A DNA stretch of 64,000 nt. Origin: JAFMDF01 sp965277445 (GTDB lineage Bacteria; Bacteroidota; Bacteroidia; Chitinophagales; Saprospiraceae). Location: NCBI GenBank assembly GCA_965277445.1, contig CBDICY010000050.1, positions 682,001 to 746,000 of the forward strand. Direction: 5' to 3'. This document shows positions 24,316 through 33,164 of the stretch, one piece after another. The notes beneath the pieces were generated by a model. That model had not been told where the DNA came from and searched no databases. It saw nothing but the letters and a program-made list of their open reading frames with translations. The stretch's first letter is position 1, and every line of letters begins with the position of its first letter. Both the position numbers and the translations under genes were made by a program.

Positions 24316-24546
24316 GCATACTTTGCTAAGTAAATAAAAATAACAGAATGAATTTCGGTAAAATACAGGTAGGAAAATATCAAGCTTTCAAATCGGTAAT
24401 AGTTGTAATAGCGGTGTAAAATTATTATTATCGAAAATACAGTAGGGTTTTGATTTAAATCATATAGTAATAAAAATACATATTAAATAACATAAAAGCA
24501 AATCCAATATTAATTTTAACACATGGAGCAGATAAAACCTATATTC
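24316..24546. other. AT-rich intergenic region
   Basis: No ORF or recognisable RNA is seen. It separates the protease promoter region from the terminator of the OmpA-like gene; both genes lie on the minus strand. Confidence 0.5.
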
Positions 24547-24588
24547 AAAAAAAATCACCGTTATCACACAGATAACGATGATTTTTTA
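24547..24588 (-). terminator. Rho-independent terminator of the OmpA-like gene
   Basis: AAATCACCGTTATC pairs with GATAACGATGATTT with one mismatch around ACACA, flanked by A- and T-runs usable in both directions. Confidence 0.8.
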
Positions 24589-24597
24589 TTAGAAGAT

Positions 24598-24640
24598 ATG
24601 AGGTAACTAGTCACTAATCAACCAGTCACCAATCACTATT
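24598..24640. repeat. Tandem words CACTAATC / ACCAATC
   Basis: AGTCACTAATCAACCAGTCA and CCAATCACTATTT give four words, mainly one arm. They lie between the OmpA-like stop codon and its terminator. Confidence 0.65.
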
Positions 24641-25518
24641 TACTTACCAGTAACCAATCGGAAATATTCATCCAATCCTGGTACTAACATAATTTCTGTT
24701 CTTCTATTCATTGCTTTTCCTTCTTCCGTTTCGTTGTCTGCCTTAGGATCATGCTCTCCTCTACCAGCAACAGTTAATCTAGTTGGAGCAACTTCGCCTA
24801 CTTTTTCTAAGTAGTTCGCTACTTTCATAGCTCGCTTAACACTTAAGTTCCAGTTATCTTTATTAGATGTAAATTTGATAGGATCTGCATCAGCGTGACC
24901 TTCTACTAATACGTCAATACCACCATTTGCTTGAATCACTTTTACAACTGCATCTAAAATAGCCTTTGCTTCTTTCGTTAAAGCAGATCGACCAGAGTTG
25001 TATAATACTTTATCAGATAAAGACAACATCACCGCACCACCTTTGGTCGTGATTTCCATGCCTTGTGCTTCTGCTTCCGTTAAAGAAGATGTCAATTTAT
25101 CTGTTAATGCTTTCGTTAAAGCAGCATTTCTAGCTCCTTCTGGCATTCCATTAATTGTTTCTAAAGCAGCTTTAAATTGCTTTACTTCCGCTTCTGTCAT
25201 CACAGAAGTTCCAGATAAAGAAGAGTAAATCGTTGCTTGCTTTGCTTGTTCTGCTGCTACATCTCCTTTTAAGGTAGTGATTTGACCATCTTTGCTAGTC
25301 AAGTCAGATTGCTGCTTGGCAACTGTTGCTTCTAATTCAGCAATTTTACCCATCAATCCTGATTTCTCATCATTACAAGTATCTAATTCTCCTTTAGTTT
25401 TTTCTAAAGTAGATTGTACTAAATCTTTGCTTTCTTGTAAAGCCAAGAAATCTTTCTTTTTCACACATGAAGTCATAACGAACAACATGCTGACCATTAA
25501 TAAACTTAATTTGTTCAT
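24640..25518 (-). CDS. OmpA-family lipoprotein
   Basis: A lipoprotein signal (FVMTSC, Cys near residue 18) precedes a coiled-coil region of about 80 residues (LEKTKGELDTCNDEKSGL onward). The C-terminal 120 residues are an OmpA-like peptidoglycan-binding domain with VLVEGHADADPI, NWNLSVKRAMKVANYL and a NRRTEIML end. The protein probably links the outer membrane to the cell wall. A -7 element TACATTTG on the minus strand at 25631-25638 lies about 110 bases upstream, so the leader is long. It forms a single-gene unit ending in a clear terminator. Confidence 0.92.
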   Translation of the reverse strand: MNKLSLLMVSMLFVMTSCVKKKDFLALQESKDLVQSTLEKTKGELDTCNDEKSGLMGKIAELEATVAKQQSDLTSKDGQITTLKGDVAAEQAKQATIYSSLSGTSVMTEAEVKQFKAALETINGMPEGARNAALTKALTDKLTSSLTEAEAQGMEITTKGGAVMLSLSDKVLYNSGRSALTKEAKAILDAVVKVIQANGGIDVLVEGHADADPIKFTSNKDNWNLSVKRAMKVANYLEKVGEVAPTRLTVAGRGEHDPKADNETEEGKAMNRRTEIMLVPGLDEYFRLVTGK

Positions 25519-25630
25519 ACTAATTATTTTTTAAGGTGGGAAATTTGAGGTTTAGAGTTGTACTAAAGACGCTAAAGGTCATTTCTACAAAAAATATCCC
25601 ATAAATAAACATACATATTTTTTAGCGGCG

Positions 25631-25638
25631 CAAATGTA
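25631..25638 (-). promoter_or_regulatory. Bacteroidota-type -7 element for the OmpA-like gene
   Basis: TACATTTG on the minus strand matches TAnnTTTG exactly. Confidence 0.6.
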
Positions 25639-25697
25639 GCAAACAATAGGGGAAATAGCTTGAATTTTTATTGTTTAATTTTGTTAAAATTGACGGT

Positions 25698-26702
25698 TTA
25701 CTTCCTTAAACAGCACTTTTTATACTTTTTTCCGCTTCCACAAGGGCATGGCTCGTTTCTGCCTACGTCTGGCGTTGATTTTTTAAATGGCGTTGTGTCA
25801 TTATAGACTGTTTTCGGCGCTAGTCTTGGGTCAATATTTTTTTCTTTTGGAGGGCTGTAATCAAATTCTTGGCTATTATACTCCTTATTCGCTTTAAAAT
25901 TCGAATCAGCCACAGCAGGTTCTTCAAAATTATACCATTCTGTAATGGCTTCATAGTGTTCATAAATATCCTGTAGAGTTTCCTCTGGTTCATTATCCAT
26001 TAATTCTTTTTGAATTTTTTCCCATGATTCTGGACCATAGTCATCAATTAACGCTTCTTTAATTGCTGGTTCAATCTCGTCCATTAACTCTACTAAACCA
26101 TAATCTAATGCAAAAAAAACGGCATTGGTTAAATTACTATTCTCCTCTGTATAAGATGGTGTTAGTTTAGCTTGTCTAGTTAATTCTTGAAATGTTTTAC
26201 TATAACTAGGAATGAGTTGGCGCTCCTCTCTATTTGAACCTAGGTATAGTAAGGCTGCTCTTAGATGTGGCGCTTTAGCAAAAATATAGGGAACAGGTTG
26301 ACTCACAAAAGGTAATAATTGGACAATATCAGCCTCTGCTATCTTATAGATAGGCTGCCAAATTTCTTCAGTTACTAAATCTCCCAACCAAAAATCTATA
26401 AACGCCATATCTTGGGATAAAAATTTATTGATTGAAGGTAAAGCGTTTATCGCTCCTAATTCTCCCAATAAAAAAATAGCATGTGCTGGCGCTAAAAAAA
26501 GGGATTCTTCGGGGGCTTCTTCATAAAATCCATCGTAATCTTTAAAATTCCGAGTCGCTTCATCCAATACTTCTTCCAAATCTTTGATAAGCGAAGGATG
26601 TGGTAAGGCTAGTATTTTTTCGATTGACGCTCTAGGAATACTAAAGTCATGCTCATATAATGCGCCTATTTCTGGGTGGATTAAATTCGGATTTCCTTTC
26701 AT
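25698..26702 (-). CDS. DUF1186 protein with C-terminal SEC-C zinc motif
   Basis: Residues about 15-220 resemble DUF1186 (alternating helices with FLAPAHAIFLLGELGAINAL and DFWLGDLVTEEIWQPIYKI). The end carries VGRNEPCPCGSGKKYKKCC, the SEC-C motif that binds zinc as in SecA. The protein is soluble and cytoplasmic; function is not known. The frame is open from a GTG at 26729, but a TAnnTTTG -7 element (TATTTTTG) overlaps that codon at 26729-26736, so ATG 26702 (MKGNPNLIHPEIG) is the start. Confidence 0.88.
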   Translation of the reverse strand: MKGNPNLIHPEIGALYEHDFSIPRASIEKILALPHPSLIKDLEEVLDEATRNFKDYDGFYEEAPEESLFLAPAHAIFLLGELGAINALPSINKFLSQDMAFIDFWLGDLVTEEIWQPIYKIAEADIVQLLPFVSQPVPYIFAKAPHLRAALLYLGSNREERQLIPSYSKTFQELTRQAKLTPSYTEENSNLTNAVFFALDYGLVELMDEIEPAIKEALIDDYGPESWEKIQKELMDNEPEETLQDIYEHYEAITEWYNFEEPAVADSNFKANKEYNSQEFDYSPPKEKNIDPRLAPKTVYNDTTPFKKSTPDVGRNEPCPCGSGKKYKKCCLRK

Positions 26703-26728
26703 TTTTTTATTTTTATGCAATTTTCGCA

Positions 26729-26736
26729 CAAAAATA
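26729..26736 (-). promoter_or_regulatory. -7 element of the DUF1186 gene
   Basis: TATTTTTG on the minus strand. Its position excludes the upstream GTG as a start codon. Confidence 0.55.
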
Positions 26737-26742
26737 CATTTC

Positions 26743-27099
26743 TTAACTTATATCTGGAATAGCCTCTAAGAAATAATAGATCGCCAGACCCATTTCTTTC
26801 GCTTTTGCCGTTTCTATATCTGCTCCTTTTGAAGCGCCTTTGATCCGTAGTACCGCATCACATTTTGTTAATACTCGATGCGCAATCGGGTAAGAAATTT
26901 CTTCATAAGCCGCATCTCCCGGTTTCGTTGACCCTGCTAATTTTAATAAAGGCATCGCCAACCACTCTCCTATAATGGGTACATGTCCTTTGCGGAAAAT
27001 TGGTAATGCCATTGCTTGCATGTTGTCTAAATTTTGTTGCATTTTTTGTGGGTCGTCGTTGGTGCCACTTCGGTAAGGGCCTGAGATTAGGATGAACAT
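26743..27099 (-). CDS. DUF4406 / nucleoside deoxyribosyltransferase-like protein
   Basis: This 118-residue protein starts MFILISGPYRSGTNDDP and has FRKGHVPIIGEWLAMPLL and CDAVLRIKGASKGADIETAKA. These match the Rossmann-like DUF4406 group, related to nucleoside 2-deoxyribosyltransferases: a GPY loop near the start and a GAD.E motif near the end. A substrate cannot be assigned. It lies 7 bases upstream of the -7 element of the DUF1186 gene, on the same strand, and may be separately transcribed. Confidence 0.8.
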   Translation of the reverse strand: MFILISGPYRSGTNDDPQKMQQNLDNMQAMALPIFRKGHVPIIGEWLAMPLLKLAGSTKPGDAAYEEISYPIAHRVLTKCDAVLRIKGASKGADIETAKAKEMGLAIYYFLEAIPDIS

Positions 27100-27111
27100 A
27101 AGGTGAATATT

Positions 27112-27252
27112 TAAGTGTAAATAGAAGTCAGAGGTCAGACCGTCAATTTCATTGACTGTCAGAAGTCAGAGGGTTTAGAATCAAATACTAATATTCAAGA
27201 ATTTACAAAGAATAAATCTGACTTCTGACTTCTGACTTCTGACTTCTATTAA
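27112..27252. repeat. Tandem-repeat hairpin, word GAAGTCA / TGACTTC
   Basis: The left arm has AGAAGTCAGAGGTCAGA and GTCAGAAGTCAGAGG. The right arm has four perfect TGACTTC words. A small inner hairpin GTCAAT/ATTGAC lies at 27148-27162. Confidence 0.88.
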
Positions 27253-27306
27253 AAACCTCAAAGAAACAGCATATTCAATTCAAAACCCTTAAGGTAGATT
27301 AAGAAA

Positions 27307-27891
27307 TCAGTATTTTGCTTTTTTATTTCGGATACTACTTAAAAATTCGGGTGTGATACCAAGGTAAGAAGCAATTTGCTTTTGAGTGACTTGTTGGATG
27401 GTTTGTGGATATTTTATAAGAAAATTTTCATAGCGTTCCGCAGCCGTTAAGGATAGGTTTTCGAGGACTCTTACTTGTTCTCTGATATAGGCATTCTGAA
27501 ATAGAATTCTAAAAAATCGTTCAAACTTAGGGACTTCCGCAAATAGTAATTCTAAATTCGTTTTGCTAATTCGAAGGATTTCCGTTTTCTCTGTCGCTAC
27601 GATATTTAACATAGCAGGCTGTTCCTTTACAAAACAATGCATGTCCGTTACCCACCAATCTTTTAATGCAAACATAATGGTTGATTCTTTGCCTTCTTTG
27701 TTTAAAAAGTAGGCTCTTAGCGTGCCTGAATTGACGAAATTTAGATAATGGCAAGGCTGGTTTTCTTTTAGAATGTATGTTTTGGCGTTGATTGTTTTTG
27801 GTTCAAGAAGGGAGAGAAAATAGGTTATTTCTTCTTTTTCTAAGATGATATGCTTGGCTATGTTTTTTAGGATTAGATCGTAATATTTCAT
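27307..27891 (-). CDS. Crp/Fnr-family transcriptional regulator
   Basis: Residues about 20-115 form a cyclic-nucleotide-binding-type beta roll (YILKENQPCHYLNFVNSGTL, then FALKDWWVTDMHCF). The C-terminal 50 residues are a helix-turn-helix with VTQKQIASYLGITPEFLSSI. There is no Fe-S cysteine set, so it is not Fnr-like in sensing. Bacteroidota have many such regulators with unknown effectors. It is a single gene; the minus-strand TATCTTTA at 27919-27926 could be its -7 element. Confidence 0.9.
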   Translation of the reverse strand: MKYYDLILKNIAKHIILEKEEITYFLSLLEPKTINAKTYILKENQPCHYLNFVNSGTLRAYFLNKEGKESTIMFALKDWWVTDMHCFVKEQPAMLNIVATEKTEILRISKTNLELLFAEVPKFERFFRILFQNAYIREQVRVLENLSLTAAERYENFLIKYPQTIQQVTQKQIASYLGITPEFLSSIRNKKAKY

Positions 27892-27966
27892 AGTAGATTA
27901 GATGGCGTTTTTTGCTAGTAAAGATAGGATTGTTTGAGTTATTCTTTCCTAATTATTGCCCGTAAG

Positions 27967-28089
27967 GGGCGAAAGAAAAATAAAATATACAACTTGCAAT
28001 TGTTTTAGTTCTCTAAAATATTGGCTGCAAGGAAATTTTTGGAGTACTAAGACAATTGCTCAAAAAAGTTGTACACTTTATTTTTGCCC
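27967..28089. mobile_element. Foldback element with arms of about 37 bp
   Basis: The left arm (27967-28003) contains GGGCGAAAGAAAAATAAA, ATACAACTT and GCAATTGT. The right arm (28052-28089) contains ACAATTG, AAGTTGTACACTTTATTTTT and GCCC as an inverted copy with small insertions. No ORF lies inside. It could be a miniature inverted-repeat element or a long regulatory hairpin. Confidence 0.5.
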
Positions 28090-28323
28090 TACTACTAAGT
28101 AAGTTTAAATTTCATTTTAACGTAATTGTTTTACGGAAAAATCAGTTATTTATTAGTATCTTGGATTAGAATTTAAACTAAAAATTTTATTGAACCACGC
28201 ATTTCGCTACGTTTCATGTGTAAAATGAGGCTCTTATGGTTAAGAAATCCCTCAAAATACTACCAGTTGTTCATAACTTGAATTAATCAACTATTCGTTA
28301 GACTAAACAAAATTTATATTGAG

Positions 28324-28776
28324 ATGAGTCCGTTTTACGATTCCTTATCAGGGTTTTATTTTCGAGTAAGTATTGATGCGAATAATGCAGATAACGTAGA
28401 TGCTGTATTTAGAAAGGTGGAAGGGATTAGCATGGAATTAGAAACGCCCCTTTTACATGAAGATGGACAAAATCCTCTCCATCAAAAATCACCTACTTAC
28501 CCTAATTTAAAATTAAATTTAGGATTAAGCCCTATCCAATCGAATTTGACCAAATGGTGTCTTAATACTTTAGGCAATAATAACTATGGTAAAATAAAGT
28601 CGAAAGTTGTCAACTTGAAATTATTGAATGATCGAAAAGAATTCACTTTTGCCTGGACTATTTTCGATGCATATCCAGCCTCTTGGAAAATTAGTGGAGT
28701 TGATGCCCAAAATAACAGTATCATAATTGAGACCCTTGAATTGGCTTATAGCTATTTTTCGGTAAAATCAATATAA
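28324..28776 (+). CDS. Contractile-injection/phage tail tube-like protein
   Basis: This 150-residue protein starts with FYDSLSGFYFRVSID, followed by VFRKVEGISMELETPLL, then a KSPTYPNLKLNLGL segment and a conserved WTIFDAYPASWKISG. This pattern (FxFxVxI, v.G(I/L)s.E.E, y.nL.lk.Gl, P..w..s..da) is that of gp19-like tail tube proteins of T4-type phages and extracellular contractile injection systems such as Afp/PVC. No sheath, baseplate or ATPase gene is adjacent, so it looks like an orphan from a lost cluster. A broken DUF5908-like start follows at 28864. Confidence 0.75.
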   Translation: MSPFYDSLSGFYFRVSIDANNADNVDAVFRKVEGISMELETPLLHEDGQNPLHQKSPTYPNLKLNLGLSPIQSNLTKWCLNTLGNNNYGKIKSKVVNLKLLNDRKEFTFAWTIFDAYPASWKISGVDAQNNSIIIETLELAYSYFSVKSI

Positions 28777-28863
28777 CAAGCGGCAAGAGACCAGCGAGAC
28801 CAAGAAGGTTTTTCACAAAATATGTTCTAAAAATTGGGATGTATTCATTTTAACAAATTTATT

Positions 28864-29027
28864 ATGCCAGTAGAAATAAGAGAATTTGTTATCTAAGCAA
28901 AATTAGCAGAAGTGCAAAGGCTATCCTAAGCGATACTCGCCCGAGTGCAGTAGAAAAGCAAGAACATTTGCGCAAACAATTAATAAAAAAGCCTCACATT
29001 TTAGACATATCTGATAGCATCGTTTGA
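28864..29027 (+). pseudogene. Possible remnant of a small DUF5908-like gene
   Basis: ATG 28864 starts MPVEIREFVI, which resembles the N-terminus of DUF5908 proteins found in Bacteroidota contractile-injection clusters. It then meets a stop at 28894-28896. In the next frame the sequence stays open to about 29027, with VEKQEHLRKQLIKK, which could be the rest after a one-base frameshift. It lies just after the tube-like gene, where DUF5908 genes often sit. The call rests on a short match and is tentative. Confidence 0.35.
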
Positions 29028-29053
29028 CTATACTACAGATATGTCCAAAATGT
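28996..29053. repeat. 18-bp inverted repeat
   Basis: ACATTTTAGACATATCTG (28996-29013) and CAGATATGTCCAAAATGT (29036-29053) differ at one position. The loop is 22 bases and no T-run follows, so it looks like a regulatory or mobile-element end rather than a terminator. 28777-28863 and 29054-29245 hold nothing else I can name. Confidence 0.65.
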
Positions 29054-29245
29054 TGAACGGAGTCTTATGACTAGATTAGTCGATTTTTGAATCAAGGTCT
29101 ATTGACACAAAAGACTACTGGAAATGTGTTAAACCACTAGTTAGTCGAATTGAACATACTGATGGGATAATCAAAATAGACAATACGATAGAAGCAAAAC
29201 CATATATCAAAGAAAACATTATTTATTTATTCAATCTCCAATTTC

Positions 29246-32029
29246 CTACTTAGGATCAGTCTTCTTCTTAGGCTTAACCGCCTTAGTAGCATCCTGCACC
29301 GCTTTAGTCGCCTTATCCAATTCCTTCAACTGTTTTTTCCGCTTGGCAGCAGCTACTTCTTCTTTAGATTTAGTTGGTTTCTTTTTAGTTGTAATCGCTG
29401 CTTTCACTGCCGTCTTACCAGATTTTTTATTTTTAAACGACAAATTATCCCCTTCTAAATCAACAAAAATAGTTTCACCTGCTGCAAATTTTCCGCCAAT
29501 TAATAACTTGGATAAATGATCAACGATTTCTTTTTGTAGCACCCGTTTCATTGGTCTTGCGCCAAATTGTGGATCATAGCCCAAGTCTGCTAAAAAATCC
29601 ATTGCTGGTTCGCTGATTTCTAAACCTAACTCCTGCTTTTTTAACATCTTTCTCGTTTTCTTTAGCAAGAGATTCAAGATTTGCTTGATTTCTGCTAAAG
29701 TCAACGGCAAGAACATGATTTTTTCATCAATCCGATTGAGGAATTCTGGACGTAGATTTTCCATCAATAATTCAAAAACCTCGTCTCTAGTGTTAGCTAG
29801 AATATCTTCGCGGTGTTCTTCTTCTTCGACGTCTACCAAATCTTCAAAATTTTCCAAAATCACTTCTGCCCCCATATTGGATGTCATGATGATAATGGTA
29901 TTTTTAAAGTTGGCGACTCGCCCACGATTATCCGTCAACCGACCATCGTCTAATACTTGCAAAAGAATGTTAAAGGTATCAGGGTGTGCCTTTTCGATTT
30001 CATCCAAGAGGATAATAGAATAAGGTCTTCTACGCACCGCTTCCGTCAATTGTCCACCTTCATCATAGCCCACATACCCAGGAGGCGCGCCGACTAATCG
30101 AGAAACCGAATGTCGTTCTTGATACTCCGACATATCAATTCGAGTAATCGCTTTTTCATCATCAAACAAGACAACAGCTAAAGACTTTGCTAATTCCGTT
30201 TTACCAACGCCCGTTGGGCCTAAAAAGATAAACGAACCAATGGGTCGCCCTTCATCTTGTAAACCAGATCGACTCCTACGCACCGCATCCGAAACGGCTT
30301 TTACCGCCTCGTGTTGTCCAATTAATCGTTGCCCGATTTCTGCTTCTAATTTTAATAATTTATCTTTTTCGCTCTGCACCATTTTGGTCACAGGAATACC
30401 CGTTGCTCTGGCGACTACTTCGGCAATATCATTCGCCGTCACTTCTTCATTGGTAAAACGAGCCTCGTCTGCTAATTTATCTAGTCTCTCTTCCGCTACT
30501 TTTAGTTTGATCTCCAGTTCTTTAATCTGTCCATACCGTATTTTAGCAACCGTCTCATAATCACTTTCTCTTTCTGCTTTAGCCGCTTGCAACTCTAATT
30601 CTTCAATTTCTTTTTTAATATTCTGCGCCGTGTCTACAATTTCCTTTTCGCTTTTCCACGCCGCTCTTAAGCCATCTAATTTTTCTCTTGCATTGGCAAT
30701 TTGTTCGACAATCCTTGCCATCTTTTTAGGGCTATTCTCTCGTTTAATGGCTTCCCTTTCAATTTCTAATTGCCGCACTTTTCTGTCCCATTCATCAATT
30801 TCTTCGGGTACAGAATCTAATTCTAAGCGTAATTTTGCCGCTGCTTCATCAATTAAATCAATCGCTTTATCTGGCAAATGACGGTCGGCAATATATCGGT
30901 GGGATAATTCTGCTGCGGCAATTAATGCCTCATCTAAAATCTCTATTTTATGATACACTTCATATCGTTCTTGCAACCCTCGAAGAATAGAAATGGTATC
31001 TTCTACACTTGGTTCTTCAATTAAAACGGTCTGGAATCGACGCACTAAAGCTTTGTCTTTTTCAAAATATTTTTGGTATTCATCCAAAGTAGTTGCCCCA
31101 ATCGTATGCAATTCTCCTCTCGCCAAAGCAGGTTTTAAAATATTAGCTGCATCCATTGCACCACCACCGCCACCTGCACCAATTAAGGTGTGGATTTCAT
31201 CAATAAATAAAATAATTTCGCCATTAGAATCGGTTACTTCTTTGATAACTGCTTTTAGGCGTTCTTCAAATTCTCCTTTGTATTTTGCTCCAGCAATCAA
31301 ACTAGCAATATCCAACGTAAATATCTTTTTACTTCGTAAATTCTCAGGTACATCTTGATTGACAATTCGCCATGCGATACCTTCTACTATTGCTGTTTTG
31401 CCTACCCCTGCTTCTCCAATCAAAATTGGATTATTTTTCTTTCTTCTCGAAATAATGTGCAGTACTCTTCGGATTTCTTCATCTCTTCCAATAATCGGAT
31501 CTAATTTTCCTGTCTCCGCTCTTTCATTGAGGTTAATCCCAAATTTACTAAGCGCATTGTATTGATTATCCGTACTTGGATCAGTCACTTTCTTGCCTTG
31601 ACGCAATTCTTTGATGGCTGCTTTCAAGGCTTTTTCCGTAGCGCCCATTGCTTTGAGCATATTGCCCCCTTTTCCCTTTCCTTGCAAAACACCCAACAAC
31701 ATTAATTCTACTGAAATATATTCGTCACCAAATTCTTTCAATACTTTTTTGGCTCTAGCCAATGCTTGATTCGCATCATTGGTCAAATATTGTTTTTCTG
31801 AACCAATGACTCTCGGATAATTTTTACAAACCTTGGTCAACTCATCTTTTAACTTAGGTATATTAACATTCATCTTACCTAATAAAAAAGTAGACACATC
31901 TTCTGCTTGTTCCAAAATACCTTTTATCAAGTGGGGCGTATCTACAGTTTGTTGCTCGTAGCCTGCCGCTATCTTTTGCGCTTTTAGAATACACTCTTGC
32001 GCCTTTATCGTGAAATTGTCGTATGTCAT
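29246..32029 (-). CDS. clpB: ATP-dependent chaperone ClpB
   Basis: This 927-residue cytoplasmic Hsp100 disaggregase has a Clp_N repeat domain (1-150), a first AAA+ domain with GEAGVGKTA (about 205-213) and ILFIDEIHTLIGAG, a middle coiled-coil (about 415-530), and a second AAA+ domain with GPTGVGKTE (about 604-612), LLDEIEKAHPD and FRPEFLNRIDE. It works with DnaK to rescue aggregated proteins. A Lys/Ala-rich tail of about 60 residues (KKKPTKSKEEVAAAKRKKQL) is longer than in the standard protein. A tandem-repeat arm plus a palindrome lies in its 5' leader. No CIRCE-like element is seen. Confidence 0.96.
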   Translation of the reverse strand: MTYDNFTIKAQECILKAQKIAAGYEQQTVDTPHLIKGILEQAEDVSTFLLGKMNVNIPKLKDELTKVCKNYPRVIGSEKQYLTNDANQALARAKKVLKEFGDEYISVELMLLGVLQGKGKGGNMLKAMGATEKALKAAIKELRQGKKVTDPSTDNQYNALSKFGINLNERAETGKLDPIIGRDEEIRRVLHIISRRKKNNPILIGEAGVGKTAIVEGIAWRIVNQDVPENLRSKKIFTLDIASLIAGAKYKGEFEERLKAVIKEVTDSNGEIILFIDEIHTLIGAGGGGGAMDAANILKPALARGELHTIGATTLDEYQKYFEKDKALVRRFQTVLIEEPSVEDTISILRGLQERYEVYHKIEILDEALIAAAELSHRYIADRHLPDKAIDLIDEAAAKLRLELDSVPEEIDEWDRKVRQLEIEREAIKRENSPKKMARIVEQIANAREKLDGLRAAWKSEKEIVDTAQNIKKEIEELELQAAKAERESDYETVAKIRYGQIKELEIKLKVAEERLDKLADEARFTNEEVTANDIAEVVARATGIPVTKMVQSEKDKLLKLEAEIGQRLIGQHEAVKAVSDAVRRSRSGLQDEGRPIGSFIFLGPTGVGKTELAKSLAVVLFDDEKAITRIDMSEYQERHSVSRLVGAPPGYVGYDEGGQLTEAVRRRPYSIILLDEIEKAHPDTFNILLQVLDDGRLTDNRGRVANFKNTIIIMTSNMGAEVILENFEDLVDVEEEEHREDILANTRDEVFELLMENLRPEFLNRIDEKIMFLPLTLAEIKQILNLLLKKTRKMLKKQELGLEISEPAMDFLADLGYDPQFGARPMKRVLQKEIVDHLSKLLIGGKFAAGETIFVDLEGDNLSFKNKKSGKTAVKAAITTKKKPTKSKEEVAAAKRKKQLKELDKATKAVQDATKAVKPKKKTDPK

Positions 32030-32035
32030 ATTTAA

Positions 32036-32075
32036 TCAGTTGTCGGTTGTCAGTCCCGATAGCTATCGGGAATTA
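32036..32075. repeat. Tandem-repeat arm joined to an 18-bp perfect palindrome
   Basis: CAGTTGTCGGTTGTCAG is followed by TCCCGATAGCTATCGGGA (32054-32071), a perfect palindrome. It sits 7 bases upstream of the clpB start codon and would be in the mRNA leader. Confidence 0.8.
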
Positions 32076-32492
32076 TTAGTTGGAGACAGTAGCTTGCCTG
32101 AAATTGAATCTGCAAAATAATGGTTCTGTACGTATGTTGTGTAAAATTTGGTAGAAAAAATAAGGGTATTCTTCTAAAAGGCATTACTTAACCAATCAAA
32201 TTCCATTTTTCATCTACTCTACAAGCAGATAATCTATACCAAAAGCCGAAATAAGCAATAAACAAATTGGGAAGTAAAGTCAAAAAGTAGAAGCATTCCC
32301 CTATAATTAAATTGGGTAATTTTGATTGCAATCTCTTTATAAAAAAATCTTTAAAAATAATCGCCTAAATGTACCTATTATCGTTAAGTTGTCCGTCTTA
32401 ACAATAAAAAGTCCTACAAATATAATATATTGCCGAGGACGACTCGTTGTAGTAAAAAACAACCTATTTTCTTTAATTAAAACAATAAAATA
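32076..32492. other. Divergent intergenic region, no gene seen
   Basis: This holds the promoters of clpB (minus) and the Gly-rich gene (plus). No perfect TAnnTTTG is seen for either, and no RNA structure stands out. Confidence 0.4.
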
Positions 32493-33134
32493 ATGTTAGA
32501 CAGTTTATTAGATGGCTTAAAAGGACAAGTAGCAGGTGCAATTGCCGAAAAAACGGGCCTTGATTTAGGACAAGCTGAAAAAACCGTTCCATTAGCGGGT
32601 GATAGTATCAAAGAAGGGATTATGGGTGCAGTTACAGGTGGTAATACAGGTGATGTGATGAGTATGCTTTCTGGCTTGACTGGTGGAGGCGGTGGTGGCG
32701 CTATGGGCGCTTTAGCAGGATTAGCTGGCGGCGGTGGCGGCGGCGTAGGTGGAATGATGAAGAATATGGTTTTTGCAGGTATCGCTAAAAATTTTGTAGG
32801 CAAATTAACTAGTCAATTAGGTATTCCTTCAGGTATTGCTAATACGGTTTCTACCATGGCTTTGCCAATGATTATGAGCAAAATAAGTGGTGCGGCAAAT
32901 GATGCTTCTGAAGGAGAAGGGATCAATGCAGCTGGTTTAATGAAAGTTTTAGGTGGCGGCGGTGGCGCTGCTGGTATGCTAGGTAGCCTGATGGGCGGTG
33001 GCGGAGACAATCCGTTAGATGCGGCTAAAGGTGCTTTAGGTGGCTTGATGGGCGGCGGCGGAGACGATGTAGCAGATAAAGCTAAAGATGCTTTAAAAGA
33101 TAAATTAGGTGGACTTGGCGGATTGTTAGGATAA
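32493..33134 (+). CDS. Glycine-rich DUF937-like protein
   Basis: The start MLDSLLDGLKGQVAGAIAEK and the alternation of short amphipathic helices with Gly runs (GGGGGGAMGALAGLAGGGGG, then MLGSLMGGGG twice) resemble the DUF937 type. There is no signal peptide; hydrophobic Ala/Leu/Met helices between Gly blocks suggest self-association or membrane contact. The central part KNFVGKLTSQLGIPSGIANT is the least repetitive. The reverse strand also shows open Pro-rich frames, which are shadows of the Gly codons. It is not obviously linked to clpB. Function is unknown. Confidence 0.75.
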   Translation: MLDSLLDGLKGQVAGAIAEKTGLDLGQAEKTVPLAGDSIKEGIMGAVTGGNTGDVMSMLSGLTGGGGGGAMGALAGLAGGGGGGVGGMMKNMVFAGIAKNFVGKLTSQLGIPSGIANTVSTMALPMIMSKISGAANDASEGEGINAAGLMKVLGGGGGAAGMLGSLMGGGGDNPLDAAKGALGGLMGGGGDDVADKAKDALKDKLGGLGGLLG

Positions 33135-33164
33135 ACCAAGTTGCGGGGAAAGTTGAAATGCTTC

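Noticed and set aside
14917..27252. Possible CRISPR arrays from tandem words
   Set aside because: Words are 7-8 bp without spacers of constant length and no cas genes are present.
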